In this document: piece by piece, positions 62,164 through 64,000 of the stretch
How positions within the stretch are numbered: the first letter of the stretch is position 1
How the letters are laid out: each line of letters begins with the position of its first letter
Assembly (NCBI RefSeq): GCF_001428895.1
Contig: NZ_LMJA01000031.1
Coordinates: 436,651 to 500,650 of the forward strand
DNA from: Mycobacterium sp. Root265
GTDB lineage: Bacteria; Actinomycetota; Actinomycetes; Mycobacteriales; Mycobacteriaceae
Length of the DNA: 64,000 nucleotides
Direction: 5' to 3'
Made by a program: the position numbers and the translations under genes
Notes under the pieces: generated by a model
The model's input: only the letters and a program-made list of their open reading frames with translations
Told to the model about the DNA's origin: nothing
Databases searched by the model: none

Positions 62164-62999
62164 TCACCGGTCTGGACCGGTCCGTCCTGCGCACTCCACT
62201 GCGACCACGAGCCGGGGAACAGCGCCGCGTCCACTCCGGCCGCCGACAGGGCGGCCACCAGAAAAGCGGCGGTGACACCCGAGCCGCAGTACACCCCGAC
62301 CTGCTCGGAACCGCCGAACGACCAGGCCAGCGCCGCCAGCTCATCCTCGGACAGCAGGGTCCCATCGTCGGTCAGTACCGACGTGCTGGGCAGGTTCTTG
62401 GCGCCGGGGATGTGGCCGGCCACCGGATCGACAGGCTCGACCTCGCCGCGAAACCGCTCCGGCGCGCGGGCGTCGAGCAGGTTCGGATGTTCGGCGGCTT
62501 CCTCGGCGGTCAGTGTCGGCAGTGCGCCTGCGTACAGATCATCGTGTTCGACGACGATGTCCCCGGGTGGCGGTGTCGACGACCCGGTCTGCACCGCACC
62601 CCCGGCAGCCCGCCACCTCGCCAGCCCGCCGTCGAGGATGCGCACATCATCGATGCCCGCGGCGCGCAGCACCCACCAGGCGCGGGCCGACCCCGCACGG
62701 TTCCAGTCGTCATAGACCACCACCGGCACCCCGCGGCGCACACCCCACCGCCGGGCGGCCTCCTGCAGATCCGTGCCGGACGGCAGCGGATGCCTACCGC
62801 GATCGGCCACGCCGTGATCGCTGAGTTCCTCCTCCAGTGCGACGTACACCGCTCCGGGTAGGTGCCCGGCTTCGTACGCGTCACGCCCGTCGGGCGCACC
62901 CAGTTGCCACCGGACATCCAGGATGGTCGTCGGGTCGCCGGCGTCCAGCCGCTGGACGAGCTCGGGCACAGATATGAAGACATCACCGCGTGCAGTCAC
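62157..62999 (-). CDS. sseB: Thiosulfate sulfurtransferase (rhodanese) SseB-like
   Basis: A 280-residue tandem-rhodanese protein. The N-terminal domain has ILDVRWQLGAPDGRDAYEAG, and the C-terminal active loop is VYCGSGVTAAFLVAAL (CxxGVTA with the catalytic Cys). M. tuberculosis SseB (Rv2291) is 284 residues. It transfers sulfur from thiosulfate or mercaptopyruvate to a thiol or cyanide. GTG or ATG at 62999 starts MTARGDVFISVPELVQRL. It adds to the sulfur theme of the window. Confidence 0.85.
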   Translation of the reverse strand: MTARGDVFISVPELVQRLDAGDPTTILDVRWQLGAPDGRDAYEAGHLPGAVYVALEEELSDHGVADRGRHPLPSGTDLQEAARRWGVRRGVPVVVYDDWNRAGSARAWWVLRAAGIDDVRILDGGLARWRAAGGAVQTGSSTPPPGDIVVEHDDLYAGALPTLTAEEAAEHPNLLDARAPERFRGEVEPVDPVAGHIPGAKNLPSTSVLTDDGTLLSEDELAALAWSFGGSEQVGVYCGSGVTAAFLVAALSAAGVDAALFPGSWSQWSAQDGPVQTGDQ

Positions 63000-63066
63000 C
63001 CGGCGAGGGTCTCAGATCCGGTCAAGATGTGGAATAGCCGGCGCCGGGCGTGCTGTTATTGGCCCT

Positions 63067-63489
63067 ATGACTGACAACCCCGAGCTGAGCCCCACCGACT
63101 GGGTACGCGAACAGACCAAACGCATCATCGAGAACGGCACCACCGACGGGGTCGAGGTCCTGGACCGCCCGGTCGTGCTGTTCACCACCACCGGCGCCAA
63201 GTCCGGGAAGAAGCGCTATGTGCCACTGATGCGCGTCGAGGAGAACGGCAAGTACGCCATGGTCGCCTCCAAGGGCGGCGATCCACAGCACCCGTCCTGG
63301 TACCACAACGTGAAGGCCCACCCGCAGGTCACCGCCCAGGACGGCGACAAGGTCGTGGAGCTGACCGCCCGCGAGATCGAGGGCGCCGAGCGCGAACACT
63401 GGTGGAAGCTCGCTGTTGACGCCTACCCGCCGTACGCGGAGTACCAGACCAAGACCGACCGGCAGATCCCGGTTTTCGTGTTGGAGTAA
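63067..63489 (+). CDS. Ddn-family deazaflavin (F420)-dependent nitroreductase
   Basis: A 140-residue protein with the Ddn-like split barrel: VVLFTTTGAKSGKKRYVPLM (F420-binding loop), MVASKGGDPQHPSWYHNVKA and the C-terminal EYQTKTDRQIPVFVLE. This group includes the pretomanid activator Ddn and Rv1558-type F420H2-dependent quinone reductases. It would reduce menaquinone or other acceptors with F420H2. It is followed after seven bases by a convergent HNH gene. Confidence 0.85.
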   Translation: MTDNPELSPTDWVREQTKRIIENGTTDGVEVLDRPVVLFTTTGAKSGKKRYVPLMRVEENGKYAMVASKGGDPQHPSWYHNVKAHPQVTAQDGDKVVELTAREIEGAEREHWWKLAVDAYPPYAEYQTKTDRQIPVFVLE

Positions 63490-63496
63490 CCGGCGC

Positions 63497-64000
63497 CTAG
63501 TTGGTCGTCGGCGGTGGTGGCGCGAAGGGTGTGTACCACCACCATTGCGCGCGTTCCCCGAGCGGTCCCGGGCACGGTGCTACGTCGGGTGGCGGTACCG
63601 TCGGTGGCCGGGCCAGCGACGCGTTGATGAGGGTTTCACCGTCGCTGTCGGTGACTTTCAGGTTCTCGGCGGGTCCAGTGAGGGTGATGCCGCCTTTGTG
63701 GTGCATCCGGTGGTGGAACGGGCAGAGCAGGACCAGGTTGGACAGCTCGGTCGCCCCGCCGTTCTCCCAGTGCACCAGGTGATGGGCATGCAGACCTCGG
63801 GTGGCCCCGCAACCCGGGACAACGCAGGTCTGGTCGCGGTGCTCCAGGGCGCGGCGCAGCCGGCGGCTGATCGTTCTGGTCGCCCGGCCCACCCCGATGG
63901 GGCGGCCGTGGCGTTCGAACCACACCTCACACGTCGCATCACAGAGCAGATATCGCCGATCGTCTGCTGTCAGCGCAGGACCCAGATGCAGTGACGCCAC
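63497..64000 (-). CDS. HNH endonuclease / 13E12 repeat family protein (truncated by window edge)
   Basis: A 3'-terminal fragment of 167 residues; the N-terminal DUF222 part lies beyond 64000. The HNH domain is visible as CVVPGCGATRGLHAHHLVHW and LSNLVLLCPFHHRMHH, with the cysteines, His pairs and final HH. Mycobacteria and relatives carry many DUF222-HNH proteins of the 13E12 family; their true role is unknown. The C-terminus is a proline-rich tail (FAPPPPTTN). Confidence 0.85.
   Translation of the reverse strand: MASLHLGPALTADDRRYLLCDATCEVWFERHGRPIGVGRATRTISRRLRRALEHRDQTCVVPGCGATRGLHAHHLVHWENGGATELSNLVLLCPFHHRMHHKGGITLTGPAENLKVTDSDGETLINASLARPPTVPPPDVAPCPGPLGERAQWWWYTPFAPPPPTTN

Noticed and set aside
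1-64000. tRNA, rRNA, insertion sequence or prophage
   Set aside because: No cloverleaf with CCA-type end, no rRNA motifs, no transposase or integrase was seen on either strand.

Overview
The window is high-GC actinobacterial DNA that reads as the chromosome of a mycobacterium, most likely a fast-growing Mycolicibacterium. The evidence is a complete ESX-3 type VII secretion locus with PE and PPE genes, many genes with actinobacterial GTG starts and ATGA/GTGA overlaps, mycobacterial gene families (fadE6, fadD2, stf0, Acg, DesA, Ddn-like, 13E12-type HNH), and recognisable IdeR and DosR operators. I recognise gene order shared with M. tuberculosis Rv0269c-Rv0296c, in inverted orientation. This comparison is from memory and was not checked by alignment. 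No tRNA, rRNA, CRISPR array, insertion sequence or prophage was seen, and no stretch over 300 bases lacks a gene.

Layout. 1-2596: the start of prpD, the divergent regulator prpR and a D-amino-acid oxidase. 2609-9969: cell-envelope and lipid genes (a secreted peptidase-like protein, an Hsp70-like membrane protein with a polythreonine tail, an L,D-transpeptidase, a PAP2/lipid-kinase fusion, a second PAP2, a NUDIX hydrolase). 10083-15137: a sulfation cassette of sulfatase, Stf0 sulfotransferase, CysD and CysNC, which together make PAPS, transfer sulfate and can remove it. 15134-18071: tam, an amidohydrolase and an alpha/beta hydrolase. 18061-32483: ESX-3, transcribed leftward from eccA3 to eccE3 behind IdeR-type boxes, implying iron control. 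32716-36788: a DUF2236 oxygenase, a VOC protein, two TetR regulators and a hydrolase. 36779-43908: a 2-hydroxyacid dehydrogenase, the double-length acyl-CoA dehydrogenase fadE6, an SDR, fadD2 and a stand-alone LigD-type polymerase.

44142-47428 holds a STAS protein with an AT-rich leader, a 20-codon mini-ORF and a strong terminator. It is followed by an ECF sigma-SDR-cupin operon facing an NAD(P)-binding gene. 47413-52696: a thioesterase, a DapB-like dehydrogenase, a Rieske oxygenase, a TetR, a DosR-type Acg nitroreductase and another TetR. 52922-57137: a ferritin-like protein, a DesA acyl-ACP desaturase behind a nested palindrome, a LysG-type LysR regulator, a thioesterase and an F420/FMN oxidoreductase. 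57267-64000: a DszC-like/DszA-like monooxygenase pair, a thioesterase, an esterase, a small membrane protein, the sulfurtransferase sseB, a Ddn-like protein and a truncated HNH endonuclease. Sulfur metabolism recurs (sulfation cassette, Dsz-like pair, SseB), as do acyl-CoA and lipid metabolism. The clearest regulatory signals are the IdeR, DosR and palindromic operators, several candidate leaderless promoters, and three long hairpins.
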